Shown here piece by piece: positions 52,836-61,267 of a stretch of 64,000 nucleotides of DNA (its first letter is position 1; each line of letters starts with the position of its first letter). Made by a program: the position numbers and the translations under genes. The stretch spans positions 50,127-114,126 of the forward strand of contig CAJTDS010000009.1 of NCBI GenBank assembly GCA_910575165.1, written 5' to 3'. The stretch comes from Eggerthellaceae bacterium (lineage in GTDB: Bacteria; Actinomycetota; Coriobacteriia; Coriobacteriales; Eggerthellaceae). The notes under the pieces were generated by a model that was not told where the DNA came from, searched no databases, and saw only the letters and a list, made by a program, of their open reading frames with translations.

Positions 52836-53822
52836 ATGAGGGGGTTTCTGTACGGCATATCGGCATTGGCGTATTGGCTGGCATACACCGGCCGGCTCGA
52901 TATGCCTGTCGTGCGCGCGGGAGATGCCGCCGCATCCGGCCAGAACGCGGCGCCCGGGATCGCGGAGGGAGCGCGCGTCCTGTTTCCCCATTTGGGCAGG
53001 CCATTGCATGTGCTCGTGCCCGATGCGACGCGGGTGCGCGCCAAAGGATTTGCGTGTCATCGGTCTAGTGCCGCGTTCGCGGGCGGGTCTTTCCATCTTG
53101 CCGACGAGGTGCTGGGCGTGTGTTCCCCGGAGCTGTGCTTCGTGCAAGTTGCCAAGCAGTTTCCGTTTCATCAGGCAGTCAAGGCGGGGTGCGCTCTATG
53201 CGGATCGTTCGCTATCAGCCCGAAGGCCGATTTCGGTCTGGTGGCCCGCCAGCCTCTTGCCACCAAGGCGGCTTTGGAGAAGTACCTGGCCGAAAACGGG
53301 GGCATATCTGGGGCGAAGGCTGCTCGCAAGGCACTGAGGTATGTGGTGGAGGGCTGTGCATCGCCGGCCGAGATCTATCTGGCAATGGTGTTGACGCTTC
53401 CCTATGCAAAAGGCGGTTTCGCGTTGCCGGGATTTCGGTCGAACTGTCCCGTCGAGCTGGGCAAGCGCGCGGCAAAAGCGGCTGCTCGATCGAAGGTGAT
53501 CCCCAATCTGCTTAATGTGGAGCATCGGATAGCCATCGAATACGACGCCGACATCACGCACGCCTCCGGGCAAAGGAGGATGCATGATGCCACGAAGAGG
53601 ATGGTGCTCGAGTCCATGGGGTTCAAGGTGGTAACCGTGACCACCAGGCAGCTTGCTTCGAGCGAGCGTATGCGCGACGTCGCCCGAGAGGTTCGTAAGC
53701 ACATGGGGCTGCCCTTTCGCGTGAAGAGCGTCGAGTTCGACAGGAACCATCGATTGCTGCAGGCGACGCGGAAGTCCTTCGACGGGCTGTACAACCCGCA
53801 GTGGCTGGCCGGGCGCTTCTGA
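52836..53822 (+). CDS. DUF559-like endonuclease-domain protein, function unknown
   Basis: A 328-residue protein. The C-terminal 110 residues resemble the DUF559/Vsr-type PD-(D/E)XK fold: NVEHRIAIEYDADITHASGQ, RRMHDATKRMVLESMGFKVV, then TVTTRQLASSERMRDVAREV. The N-terminal 200 residues (with CSPELCFVQVAKQFP and CGSFAISP) resemble the AbiEi-like module found before such domains in actinobacteria. The ribosome site is weak, so the start may be elsewhere. It is more AT-balanced than its neighbours and stands next to a highly repetitive region, which may suggest an acquired gene. No partner gene is adjacent. Confidence 0.65.
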   Translation: MRGFLYGISALAYWLAYTGRLDMPVVRAGDAAASGQNAAPGIAEGARVLFPHLGRPLHVLVPDATRVRAKGFACHRSSAAFAGGSFHLADEVLGVCSPELCFVQVAKQFPFHQAVKAGCALCGSFAISPKADFGLVARQPLATKAALEKYLAENGGISGAKAARKALRYVVEGCASPAEIYLAMVLTLPYAKGGFALPGFRSNCPVELGKRAAKAAARSKVIPNLLNVEHRIAIEYDADITHASGQRRMHDATKRMVLESMGFKVVTVTTRQLASSERMRDVAREVRKHMGLPFRVKSVEFDRNHRLLQATRKSFDGLYNPQWLAGRF

Positions 53823-53869
53823 GAGCCGTTTCTTGTTTGCGCGGTGCCCCTCCTCGCGCCTCCCCGGTA

Positions 53870-54400
53870 TTCTCTGCTGTTTGGTTCCCTCCTTTCTCCC
53901 ATCGTTCTGTTCGGCCCTTTCCCTCTCGCCGCTTTCCGACTGCTTGGCGGCCAGTTCGTTCTGCCCCTCCGTCCTCATCCTCCTTCCCTTACGCGCTCCC
54001 GCCCTTTGTCGCCCCCTTCTTCCCGCCTCTCTCGTGCACCCTCTCCCTTCGTCGCCCTCTTCTCACACCCCTCCGTCCTCCTTTTCCCGCTCTTCACGCA
54101 CCCTCTCCCTTCGGTGTTCCCTTCTTTCTCCTTTTCTTACGTGCTCCCATCCTTTGTCGCCCCCTCTTCCTCCTTCTCTCGTGCACCCCCCCCTCATCGC
54201 TCCTCCTTCTTCCTTTCCTCACGTATCCTCTCCTTTCGGCATCCTCTTCTCCCGCCTTTTCGTCTTCTCTGTCCCTCCCTTCATCGTCCCCTGTGCCCCC
54301 CCTCTCTCTCTCGCGTATTCGCTCCCTTCGGTGTTCTCTTCTCCCACCCCTCCGTCCCCTTCCTTCCTCGCGCACCCTTCTCCCTCCGTCGTCCCCGCTT
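53870..54400. repeat. 530-bp pyrimidine tract with degenerate repeats of about 42 bp
   Basis: The plus strand is almost entirely C and T. Units resembling CTCGTGCACCCTCTCCCTTC start near 53988, 54030, 54093, 54136, 54178, 54218, 54310 and 54367, mostly 40-43 bp apart or larger spacings. Because stop codons need A, all three plus frames stay open for about 200 codons; this is composition, not coding. Confidence 0.75.
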
Positions 54401-54403
54401 CGA

Positions 54404-54639
54404 AGTTTGCGGCCGAATTGCACGGTTCTGGGACTTCCTTATGAGGCAAATCGGCAGTTTGCGGCCGAAATGAACGGTTTTGGTACTGTTGATGCTGGCT
54501 AACAGTCCCAAAACCGTGCAATCCGGCCCGAAATCGCTTTTTTGCCCGGGCGCGAGGTGCCAAAACCGTGCAATCCGGCTCGAAACTGCCCTTCTGGTTG
54601 GGTGCAAAGTCCCAAAACCGTGCAATCCGGCCGCAAACT
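54404..54639. repeat. five 32-nt repeats, two forward and three inverted, at about 52-nt period
   Basis: Forward copies are at 54404-54435 and 54456-54487; inverted copies at 54504-54535, 54556-54587 and 54608-54639. Start-to-start distances are 52, 48, 52 and 52. The core is TTGCACGGTTTTGGGACT, and the full unit begins AGTTTGCGGCCG. Spacers are 20, 16, 20 and 20 nt and unrelated to each other. The inversion in the middle lets the two halves pair. Confidence 0.88.
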
Positions 54640-54640
54640 G

Positions 54641-54950
54641 GCTGAGGGGGGCGTGGGGCGGGCAAGGGGATGAAGGGCTCGCGGGCGGGGCGAAGGGCGC
54701 AGGGCTCGCGGGCGCGCAGGGCGAAGGCGCGTGGGTTCGCGACGCCCAGGGCGCGGGCGGGGCGTAGGCCTCGTGGGCTTGCGATGCGCAGGGCTCGCGG
54801 GCGGGGCGCAGGGCTTGTGGGTGCGTGGGCGGGGCGAAGGGCGCGTGGGTTCGCGGCGCGCGGGCAGGATACAGGGGGCACGCGGAGGGGGTCTGCGGGG
54901 AATGCGGGGTGCACGGGGACATGCGAGGCGCGCGGAGGGTGCGCGCGGGA
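54641..54950. repeat. 310-bp G-rich tract with degenerate GGGCTCGCGGGCG repeats
   Basis: The plus strand is dominated by GGG runs with repeating pieces such as AGGGCTCGCGGGCG, GGGCGAAGGGCGC and CGTGGGTTCGCG. It mirrors the pyrimidine tract on the other side of the 32-nt repeats. There is no supportable gene from 53823 to 55121. Confidence 0.75.
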
Positions 54951-55121
54951 GGACGGTCTGCTTGTTTACCGAAGGTGTGGGTCTTGGCGGCGGCTTTGGG
55001 TTGGGCGCGTGCTATGATTTACCGCTATGCCGAGGAGGGACGAGCGCTGGCCAGCCGCGACGGCGGGCGATTCGCGAGGCTTTCTGTCGGCATTTAGAAT
55101 CGGAAAGAGAGGACTGCCGCC

Positions 55122-56477
55122 ATGCTGCTGACCGCACAGTACGTTCTCCCCATATCGTCCGAGCCCATCCACAAGGGCGCGGTGCTGGTCCGCGACGGCT
55201 TCGTGCGCGACGTGGGCACTGCCGACATGCTGCGCCTCCGCTATCCCGAAGAGGAGGTGCGCGACTTCGGCCAGGCGGCCCTCATGCCGGGCCTGGTGGA
55301 TTTGCACACCCACTTGGAGAACGCGGTCATGCGCGGCATTGTGCACGACGTTCCCTATGTGACCTGGATTTCCTCGCTTCTGGAATACTCCAGCAAGATG
55401 GAGGTCGCCGACTGGTACGATTCGGCCATCCTGGGAGGTTTGGAAGCGCTTTCCAGTGGCATCACCTGCGTGGCCGACATCACCTCTACCGGCGCTGCCT
55501 GCACTGCCACGCAGAAGCTGGGCATGCGCAGCATCATCTACCGCGAGGTGGGCGCCATGGACAAGCGCCGTGTCTCCTTCGCCATGCGCCAGGCGGAAAA
55601 CGACATCTACCACTGGCGCGAGGAGGTGGACCCCGAGCGCATCACCATCGGCATCGCCCCGGCGGCCATGTACATGTGCCATCCTTCGGTCTACGGAAGC
55701 GTGGGCGAGCTGGCCCAGCGCGAGCATCTGCCCGTTGCCATGCACATGGCAGGCAACCGCGAGGAGTACAAGTTCATCAAGTACGGGAGTTCGCCGTTCG
55801 CGGTTCACTCCATGGACCAGAAGCGCGGGTTCGTGGAGGTGCCGCCGTGGCTTCCCACGGGCACGACGCCGGTGAGCTACGCGCTGAACTGGGGCGCCTT
55901 CGAGGCCGACAACGTGCTGGCCATCCATTGCGTGCATGTGGACGATGAAGACGTCAAGCGGCTCAAGCGCTACGACGTGGCAGTGGCCGTGTGCCCGCGC
56001 TGCAACGCGCAGCTGGGCATGGGCGTGGCTCCCATGGGGGCGTTTCTGCGGGCCGGCCTGCGCGTGGGCTTGGGCACCGATTCGCCGGCGGCCACGGACT
56101 CAACCGACATGTTCGAGGAAATGCGCTTGGGCATGCTGCTGCAGCGAGCGCTCAACGCGAACAGCTTCCTGGACTCGGCCACGGCGCTGGAGCTGGCCAC
56201 GCTCGGCAGCGCCCGGGCGCTCAAGATCGACGACAAGGTGGGCTCGCTGGAGATCGGCAAGTTCGCCGACATCATTGCGGTGGACCTGTCCGGCTCGCAT
56301 CAGACGCCCACGACCGACCCGGTGTCGGTGCTGGTGAACACTTGTAGCGGCACCGACGTGCTGATGACCATGGTGGGAGGCAGGATTCTCTACGAGAAGG
56401 ATCGCTGGAACGTGGGTGTGGAAGTGGCGCGAAGCATCGCGCGCGTCATCGAGATTCGCAGTAAACTGCGCATGTAA
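55122..56477 (+). CDS. amidohydrolase family protein (TrzN/SsnA/MTA-SAH deaminase-like)
   Basis: A 451-residue metal-dependent hydrolase or deaminase with the TIM-barrel amidohydrolase pattern: DLHTHLEN (His62, His64), HMAGN, a later IHCVHVDDED histidine, and GLGTDSPAATDSTDMFEE with the catalytic Asp. A C-terminal composite strand domain follows (IGKFADIIAVDL, GRILYEKDRW). Relatives deaminate methylthioadenosine, S-adenosylhomocysteine, guanine or triazines; the substrate is not decided. GAAAGAGAGG precedes the ATG. It is the first gene after the repeat region. Confidence 0.85.
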   Translation: MLLTAQYVLPISSEPIHKGAVLVRDGFVRDVGTADMLRLRYPEEEVRDFGQAALMPGLVDLHTHLENAVMRGIVHDVPYVTWISSLLEYSSKMEVADWYDSAILGGLEALSSGITCVADITSTGAACTATQKLGMRSIIYREVGAMDKRRVSFAMRQAENDIYHWREEVDPERITIGIAPAAMYMCHPSVYGSVGELAQREHLPVAMHMAGNREEYKFIKYGSSPFAVHSMDQKRGFVEVPPWLPTGTTPVSYALNWGAFEADNVLAIHCVHVDDEDVKRLKRYDVAVAVCPRCNAQLGMGVAPMGAFLRAGLRVGLGTDSPAATDSTDMFEEMRLGMLLQRALNANSFLDSATALELATLGSARALKIDDKVGSLEIGKFADIIAVDLSGSHQTPTTDPVSVLVNTCSGTDVLMTMVGGRILYEKDRWNVGVEVARSIARVIEIRSKLRM

Positions 56478-56531
56478 ATCTACGGCGAGGCTGGGATGGC
56501 CTTGCTTGGCGGTAGTCGAGGGGTAGGATTC

Positions 56532-56732
56532 ATGGCAACGAACCAGAAGCTGACGAAGAAGCAGAAGGCCGACCGCGTCCGTGCGGCCGAGGAGCGCGAG
56601 CGCCGCGAGAAGGAGCGTCGCGAAGCCGCCGAACGCACGAAGAAGATCTTCACGGTGGTCGTCTGCGTTATCCTGGTGCTCGCTCTGGGCATCCCCACGG
56701 TGGCTCTGGCGTTTCTGGGTACCGGCGCCTAG
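56532..56732 (+). CDS. small membrane protein with a charged helical N-terminus
   Basis: A 66-residue protein: a highly charged helix (about 5-38, Lys/Arg/Glu-rich, ADRVRAAEERERREKERREA) and one transmembrane helix (about 41-62, IFTVVVCVILVLALGIPTVA). The ATG at 56532 follows GAGGGGTAGG. It lies between the amidohydrolase and tatA. Function unknown; the shape recalls small membrane-tethered scaffolds, but nothing more can be said. Confidence 0.7.
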   Translation: MATNQKLTKKQKADRVRAAEERERREKERREAAERTKKIFTVVVCVILVLALGIPTVALAFLGTGA

Positions 56733-56973
56733 GGAGCGGAGCGGCCCGTCGGCCATCGCACGGCGAGCGTGCAGAATCGCCCAGGTGGAAGCTTGCGGCC
56801 GCACGAATTCGTTTTGCTGCGGCCGGCGCGTGCGGGGCTGCCGCCGACGGCTCGGCGACATCCGCCCGCTTCGCCGAGCCTCTTTCGCTTTGCGCTCTCT
56901 GACCTGCTCAGTTGGCGTTCGGTACGTGCGTTTTCTGTGGACGCGGCCCAAGGGCAACCCCTTAATTCCCATG

Positions 56974-56982
56974 TGTTATTAT
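56974..56982 (+). promoter_or_regulatory. extended -10 promoter element of tatA
   Basis: TGT-TATTAT fits an extended -10, about 60 bp before tatA. No clear -35 is seen. The rest of 56733-57042 shows nothing recognisable. Confidence 0.45.
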
Positions 56983-57042
56983 GAATCGCTACCGTGAACG
57001 AGGCGGCAGTGACGTATTCATGCTACGCAAAGGAGAGTTGCG

Positions 57043-58080
57043 TTGTTCGGCATAGGTGGATTCGAGCTCTTCCTCATCCTCATCTTCGGCTTTCTCATCT
57101 TCGGGCCCGACAAGCTGCCCGAGATGGCGAAAACCGTCGGGAAGGGCATCAACAAGTTCCGTAGCGCCCAGGAAGAGATGAACAAGGTCATCAAAACCGA
57201 GGTGTACGATCCCAACTCCGACGAGCCGTTCAAAGACCCCCTGAGCGCTCTGGAGAAGATCGGCGACGGCGGTACCAAGGCCGTGGAGAAGCTGACCGAG
57301 GCCTCCAAGGAAGAGGAAGCGGACAAGGACAAGCCCAGCGCCGCCCGCCCGAAGGCGGAGACAAGCGCCGAGAGCTTCTCGGAGCGCAAGGCCCGCTACG
57401 AGCGCGAGCGCGCCGAGAAGAAGGCTGCCGAAGCCGAGGCCAAGGCCGAAGCGGAGAAGGCCGCCAAGGAGGCTGCGAAGGAGGAGGCTGCGAAGAAGGC
57501 TGCCGAGCGCGCGGCCGAGAGCAAGGCCGCTGCCGAGAGCAAGGCCGCTGCAACGGCCAGTGCCGCCGCTCCTGCCGCCGCCGCTGCAACGGCCAGTGCC
57601 GCCGCTCCTGCCGCCGCCGCTGCAACGGCTGCCAAGTCCACGACCTCCCAGCCCAAGGTGAGCGAGGCCAAGGACGAGAAGCCGGCCGCCGCCAAGCCCG
57701 CTGCCAAGGCGCCTGCGAAGCCGGTTGCTGCGAAGGCCGCAACGGCCGAGGCCGAGCCTGCTGCCGCAAAAAAGCCTGCTGCATCTAAGCCGGCTGCTGC
57801 CGCGGCCGACGACAAGAAGCCTGCTGCTGCGAAGAAGCCTGCAGCCTCCAAGGCCGCTTCCAAGGCCGCTTCAAAGGCTGAGGACAAGAAGCCCGCGGCC
57901 AGCGCTGCCAAGTCTGCCGCCGCGAAGAAGCCTGCAGCTGCCAAGCCCGCAGCCGCCAAGGCCAAGCCGGCTGCCAAGACCGATGCCGAAAAGGCCGCTG
58001 CCCGTTCTGCGGCTGCGAAGAAGGCCGCTGCTACCCGCGCTGCCAACAAGAAGGCCGCTGCCGCGAAGGACGGTGAGTAA
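57043..58080 (+). CDS. tatA: twin-arginine translocase subunit TatA/TatB with a histone-like Lys/Ala tail
   Basis: Pore-forming subunit of the Tat exporter. The start is a TTG with AAAGGAGAG upstream. Residues 1-22 form the membrane helix (FGIGGFELFLILIFGFLIFGP), then the hinge and an amphipathic helix (ELPEMAKTVGKGINKF-type). At 345 residues it is much longer than the usual 60-170. From about 95 on the protein is mostly Ala, Lys and Pro, with AAKKPAA-type repeats and two tandem 36-bp duplications (57547-57618), like histone H1. It is 2 bp from tatC. No other TatA or TatB gene is in the window, so it may serve both roles. Confidence 0.92.
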   Translation: MFGIGGFELFLILIFGFLIFGPDKLPEMAKTVGKGINKFRSAQEEMNKVIKTEVYDPNSDEPFKDPLSALEKIGDGGTKAVEKLTEASKEEEADKDKPSAARPKAETSAESFSERKARYERERAEKKAAEAEAKAEAEKAAKEAAKEEAAKKAAERAAESKAAAESKAAATASAAAPAAAAATASAAAPAAAAATAAKSTTSQPKVSEAKDEKPAAAKPAAKAPAKPVAAKAATAEAEPAAAKKPAASKPAAAAADDKKPAAAKKPAASKAASKAASKAEDKKPAASAAKSAAAKKPAAAKPAAAKAKPAAKTDAEKAAARSAAAKKAAATRAANKKAAAAKDGE

Positions 58081-58082
58081 TC

Positions 58083-58913
58083 ATGCCTATCGGACCGGCA
58101 CGTATGCCGCTTTTCGACCACCTGGGCGAGCTGCGCGTTCGCCTGGTGCGCATCGTCGCCTGCCTGGGCATCGCGGTGTGCGTGTTCTACTTCGCGTCCC
58201 CCACGGTGGCCAATATCCTCATTGCCCCCGTGCGTGAGTTCATGCCCAGTGAGCTGATGGCCTTCACGCCCTTCGAGCCCTTCTCTGTGCGCTTCAAGCT
58301 GGCGTTCTGGGTGTCGCTATTGGCGTGCTCGCCCATCATCATCTGGCAGATCCTGGCGTTCTTCCTGCCGGCGCTTAAGCCCAGCGAACGCCGTTGGTTC
58401 ATCCCCACGTTCTCGGCCGCAGTAGCGTTGTTCCTGCTGGGAACAGTGTTCTGCTACTTCATCATCTTGCCGCCGGCGTTCCAGTGGCTGCTCGAGCAGG
58501 CGGGCGGGTTCGGTTCCATCGTGCCGAACATGAGCTCCTATATCGACATCATCATCAAGTTCGAGCTGGGCTTCGGCTTCGCCTTCGAGCTTCCGCTCAT
58601 CATCTTCTACCTGGTCATCTTCGACGTGGTGCCCTACAAGAAGCTGCGCGGCAGCTGGCGTACGGTCTACGTGGTGCTCATGGTCATTTCCGCCGTGGTC
58701 ACCCCGGACGCGTCGCCCATCACCATGCTGCTCATGTTCGCCGCCATGGTGGCGCTTTACGAGGGCAGCCTGCTCATCTCGCGCGTGGTGCTGGCCAAGC
58801 GCATCAAGAAGCAGAATGCCGAGCTGGCCGAGGAGGAGCGTGTCGAGGCCGAGGAGGCTGCGAAGGCCGCCAAGCGGGCCGGTTCCAAGGGCTTGAAGAA
58901 AGTCGCGAAGTAG
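58083..58913 (+). CDS. tatC: twin-arginine translocase subunit TatC
   Basis: Receptor for twin-arginine signals. The 276-residue protein has six transmembrane helices and the standard marks MPLFDHLGELRVRLVR at the start, SLLACSPIIIWQILAFFLPAL, ELGFGFAFELPLIIFYLV and ISAVVTPDASPITML. A basic/Ala-rich cytoplasmic end (about 245-276) extends it. AAGGACGGTG precedes the ATG, which follows the tatA stop after 2 bp. It probably exports the four twin-arginine reductases in this window. Confidence 0.97.
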   Translation: MPIGPARMPLFDHLGELRVRLVRIVACLGIAVCVFYFASPTVANILIAPVREFMPSELMAFTPFEPFSVRFKLAFWVSLLACSPIIIWQILAFFLPALKPSERRWFIPTFSAAVALFLLGTVFCYFIILPPAFQWLLEQAGGFGSIVPNMSSYIDIIIKFELGFGFAFELPLIIFYLVIFDVVPYKKLRGSWRTVYVVLMVISAVVTPDASPITMLLMFAAMVALYEGSLLISRVVLAKRIKKQNAELAEEERVEAEEAAKAAKRAGSKGLKKVAK

Positions 58914-58930
58914 GCAGAAGTGCAGTTGGT

Positions 58931-59004
58931 TCGGCCGCGGTTTCGCGGGGCGTCGTCCGAAGAGTTTCGGGTGCAGCTCGGCAAGACCGCGGCCGTTTCG
59001 TTTT
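58931..59004 (+). terminator. long-loop hairpin between tatC and hypA
   Basis: CGGCCGCGGT pairs perfectly with ACCGCGGCCG across about 45 nt, followed by TTTCGTTTTC just before the hypA ribosome site. It could end the tat transcript or attenuate hypA. Confidence 0.5.
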
Positions 59005-59016
59005 CAGGAGTAAACC

Positions 59017-59388
59017 ATGCATGAGCTGGGCATTATGACGGGCGTCATGGAGGCGGTGGAAACGTCGGCACGCCAGGCGGGCGCTACCGGCGTCACCCGT
59101 GTGACCCTTTCAGTGGGGGAGATGACCGAGGCCATCGAAGACGCGCTCCAGTTCGCTTTCGAGGTGCTGCGCGAGCAAAACGAGCTGTGCTCCGACGCCG
59201 AGCTGCAGGTGAACATGGTCAAGCCGCGCAGTCGCTGCCTGGAATGCGGCGCCGAGTTCGAGCACGACCGCTTCCACCGGTTCTGCCCCGAATGCGACAG
59301 CTTCGCCACCGAGCTTCTGTGCGGCCGCGAACTGCAGATCGACTCCATAGAGGTGGACATCCCCGACGAAGAAGACGCAAAGGAGTAA
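59017..59388 (+). CDS. hypA: hydrogenase maturation nickel metallochaperone HypA
   Basis: Delivers nickel during assembly of [NiFe] hydrogenases with HypB. The 123-residue protein keeps the N-terminal nickel-binding MHELG (His2) and the zinc site formed by CLECG and CPECD. The acidic end (DIPDEEDAKE) is short. CAGGAG lies before the ATG. The next gene starts 2 bp later, so the pair is coupled. No hydrogenase structural genes are in the window. Confidence 0.96.
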   Translation: MHELGIMTGVMEAVETSARQAGATGVTRVTLSVGEMTEAIEDALQFAFEVLREQNELCSDAELQVNMVKPRSRCLECGAEFEHDRFHRFCPECDSFATELLCGRELQIDSIEVDIPDEEDAKE

Positions 59389-59390
59389 CC

Positions 59391-60053
59391 GTGCATATCG
59401 ACATCAAGCAGCCTATTCTGCAGAAGAACGACCAGCTGGCGGCCGAGCTGCGCCAGCGTTTCGCTGACAACGGGGTGTTCGTGCTGGACCTTCTGGCAAG
59501 TCCCGGCTCCGGCAAGACCTCCACCATCCTGGCCACCATCGATGCGCTGCGCGACGAGTTCAACATCGCGGTCATCGAGGGCGACATCGCCAGCTCCGTG
59601 GACGCTGAGCGCATCAAGGCCCAGGGCACGCCGGCGGTGCAGATCAACACCGGGGGCGCCTGCCACCTGGAAAGCGCCATGATCAAGCGGGCCGTGGACG
59701 TGCTGGACTTGGAGCGGCTGGACCTCATCATCATCGAGAATGTGGGCAACCTGGTGTGCCCTACCGACTTCGATCTGGGCGAGAATGCCAAGGTGACCAT
59801 CCTGTCGGTGCCCGAAGGCGACGACAAGCCGCTGAAGTACCCGGGCATCTTCCAGTGCGCCCAGGCGGTGGTGCTGAACAAGATCGACACCATGCCGGTG
59901 TTCAACTTCGACAACGAGGCCTTCGTGGAATCGGTGCGCGCGCTGAATCCCACCGCCCCTATCTTCCCGCTCTCCGCCACCACCGGCCAGTGGGTGCCTG
60001 CGTGGATCGATTGGCTTGCCGACCAGGTGCGTTCCGTGCAGAAGGGCATCTAG
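59391..60053 (+). CDS. hypB: hydrogenase maturation GTPase HypB
   Basis: GTPase that drives nickel insertion together with HypA. The 220-residue protein has the P-loop SPGSGKTS (Lys42), VIEGDIASSVDAERIK, the metal-site region NTGGACHLE, IIENVGNLVCPTDFDLGE and the NKID guanine motif. It lacks the His-rich nickel-storage stretch and the N-terminal CxxCGC motif of some homologues. GTG start at 59391 with AAAGGAG directly upstream; the longer frame into hypA is overlap only. Confidence 0.96.
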   Translation: MHIDIKQPILQKNDQLAAELRQRFADNGVFVLDLLASPGSGKTSTILATIDALRDEFNIAVIEGDIASSVDAERIKAQGTPAVQINTGGACHLESAMIKRAVDVLDLERLDLIIIENVGNLVCPTDFDLGENAKVTILSVPEGDDKPLKYPGIFQCAQAVVLNKIDTMPVFNFDNEAFVESVRALNPTAPIFPLSATTGQWVPAWIDWLADQVRSVQKGI

Positions 60054-60303
60054 GCGCGCTTGCTGGCGTGGCTTGCCCTGGCGGCTGGTTTGCGGCGGCT
60101 GCGGCGGCTGCATGCGCCGTCGGCTCTATCTGCGGCAGCGCCCTTGGTGCTTGCTCGGCGCAGGCCGGATTCGTCATAGGCACGAAACAAAGGCGCGTCA
60201 TACTGGGGTGCGGCGCTTCCGCCAAAGGAGGCGGCGCAGAGGCCTCGGCGTGCGCGCTGCGATGAGCGGGACGCGCGCGTCTTTCGGGAGAGGAGCCCCC
60301 CCC

Positions 60304-61119
60304 ATGCAGGTTGGCGAACAGTATCGGGTGTGCGTCGATGCCCTGGCGGCCTTTGTGGAGCATGCCGGGTTCGACGACGTGGTGGTGGGGCTTTCCGGTG
60401 GCATCGATTCCGCTCTGGCGGCGGTCATGGCGGTGGACGCCCTTGGCGCCGAGCGCGTGCACGGCGTGCTGCTTCCCGGGCCCTATTCCAGCAGCCATTC
60501 GGTGACCGACGCGCAGGAGCTGGCCGACAACCTGGCCATGGAGACGAGCGTCGTATCCATCTGCGAGCCGTTCGAGTCGTTCGAGCGGGTGCTGGCCAAG
60601 GCGTGCGGCGGAAAGCTGCGGGGTCTGGCCGCGGAGAACGCCCAGGCGCGCTGCCGCATGGTGTGCCTGATGGCGCTGTCGAACACCCACGGCTGGATGG
60701 TCCTGAACACGGGCAACCGGTCGGAATCGCTGATGGGGTACTCCACGCTCTACGGCGACATGGTGGGGGCCTTCGCGCCGCTGGGCAGCCTGTACAAAGG
60801 CGAGGTGTACGCGCTGGCTCGTTGGCGCAACGACCAGGCCGCTCGCCAGGGTTTGGTGCCGCCTATCCCTCAAAACGTGCTGGAGAAGGCTCCCAGTGCC
60901 GAGCTGTCGGCCGACCAGACCGACGAGGCGTCGTTGGGGGTGGACTATCCTACGCTCGACCGGCTGCTGAGGCTCTTCGTCGACGATGGGCTGGAAAGGC
61001 CCGAGCTGATAGCGGAAGGCTTCCCGGAATCGCTGGTGGACCGCGTTGTCGCCACCGTTGCGGCAACGGCGTTCAAGCGAGACCTGGAGCCCCCTTCGCC
61101 TCGGATGCCCGGGCGGTAG
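60304..61119 (+). CDS. nadE: ammonia-dependent NAD synthase-like protein
   Basis: Makes NAD from nicotinic acid adenine dinucleotide, ATP and ammonia; cytosolic. The 271-residue protein is the synthetase domain only, without a glutaminase. The PP-loop SGGIDSALAA (31-40) is followed by LPGPYSSSHS, the ARCRMVCLMALSN helix, VLNTGNRSESLMGYSTLYGD and the PIPQNVLEKAPSAEL loop. The ATG at 60304 has GGAGAGGAG upstream, though with an eight-C spacer; an earlier ATG at 60262 lacks a site. It stands alone between hypB and a flavin reductase. Confidence 0.92.
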   Translation: MQVGEQYRVCVDALAAFVEHAGFDDVVVGLSGGIDSALAAVMAVDALGAERVHGVLLPGPYSSSHSVTDAQELADNLAMETSVVSICEPFESFERVLAKACGGKLRGLAAENAQARCRMVCLMALSNTHGWMVLNTGNRSESLMGYSTLYGDMVGAFAPLGSLYKGEVYALARWRNDQAARQGLVPPIPQNVLEKAPSAELSADQTDEASLGVDYPTLDRLLRLFVDDGLERPELIAEGFPESLVDRVVATVAATAFKRDLEPPSPRMPGR

Positions 61120-61224
61120 GTATCGCAGCTGCAGCTGCGGCGCGCTGCGGAAAGTCGCCGCACGGACCTTCTTGCGAGACGCTCTTGTGACGGCTGTGGT
61201 GAAGCGGTTTCGGGCGTGGTACCA

Positions 61225-61237
61225 TTTCGCGGCGAAA
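61225..61237. promoter_or_regulatory. small dyad upstream of the third flavin reductase
   Basis: TTTCGC-G-GCGAAA, a perfect 6-1-6 dyad, 30 bp before the start at 61268. Possible regulator site. Confidence 0.35.
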
Positions 61238-61267
61238 CGTACAACGTCGGGGTAAAGGAGCACGTCC

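Noticed and set aside
53801..54502. Open frames of about 200-230 codons in all three plus frames
   Set aside because: They result from the lack of A in a C/T tract, which removes stop codons. There is no ribosome site, and the products are Pro/Ser/Leu low complexity.
54404..54639. CRISPR array
   Set aside because: Repeat length and spacing are CRISPR-like, but orientation flips after the second copy, the copies vary at several positions, spacers are only 16-20 nt, and no cas gene is near.
54219..54922. Minus-strand open frames of 213-231 codons across the repeats
   Set aside because: Translations are repeats of the 32-nt unit and Arg/Pro/Ala filler; no start signal and no domain.
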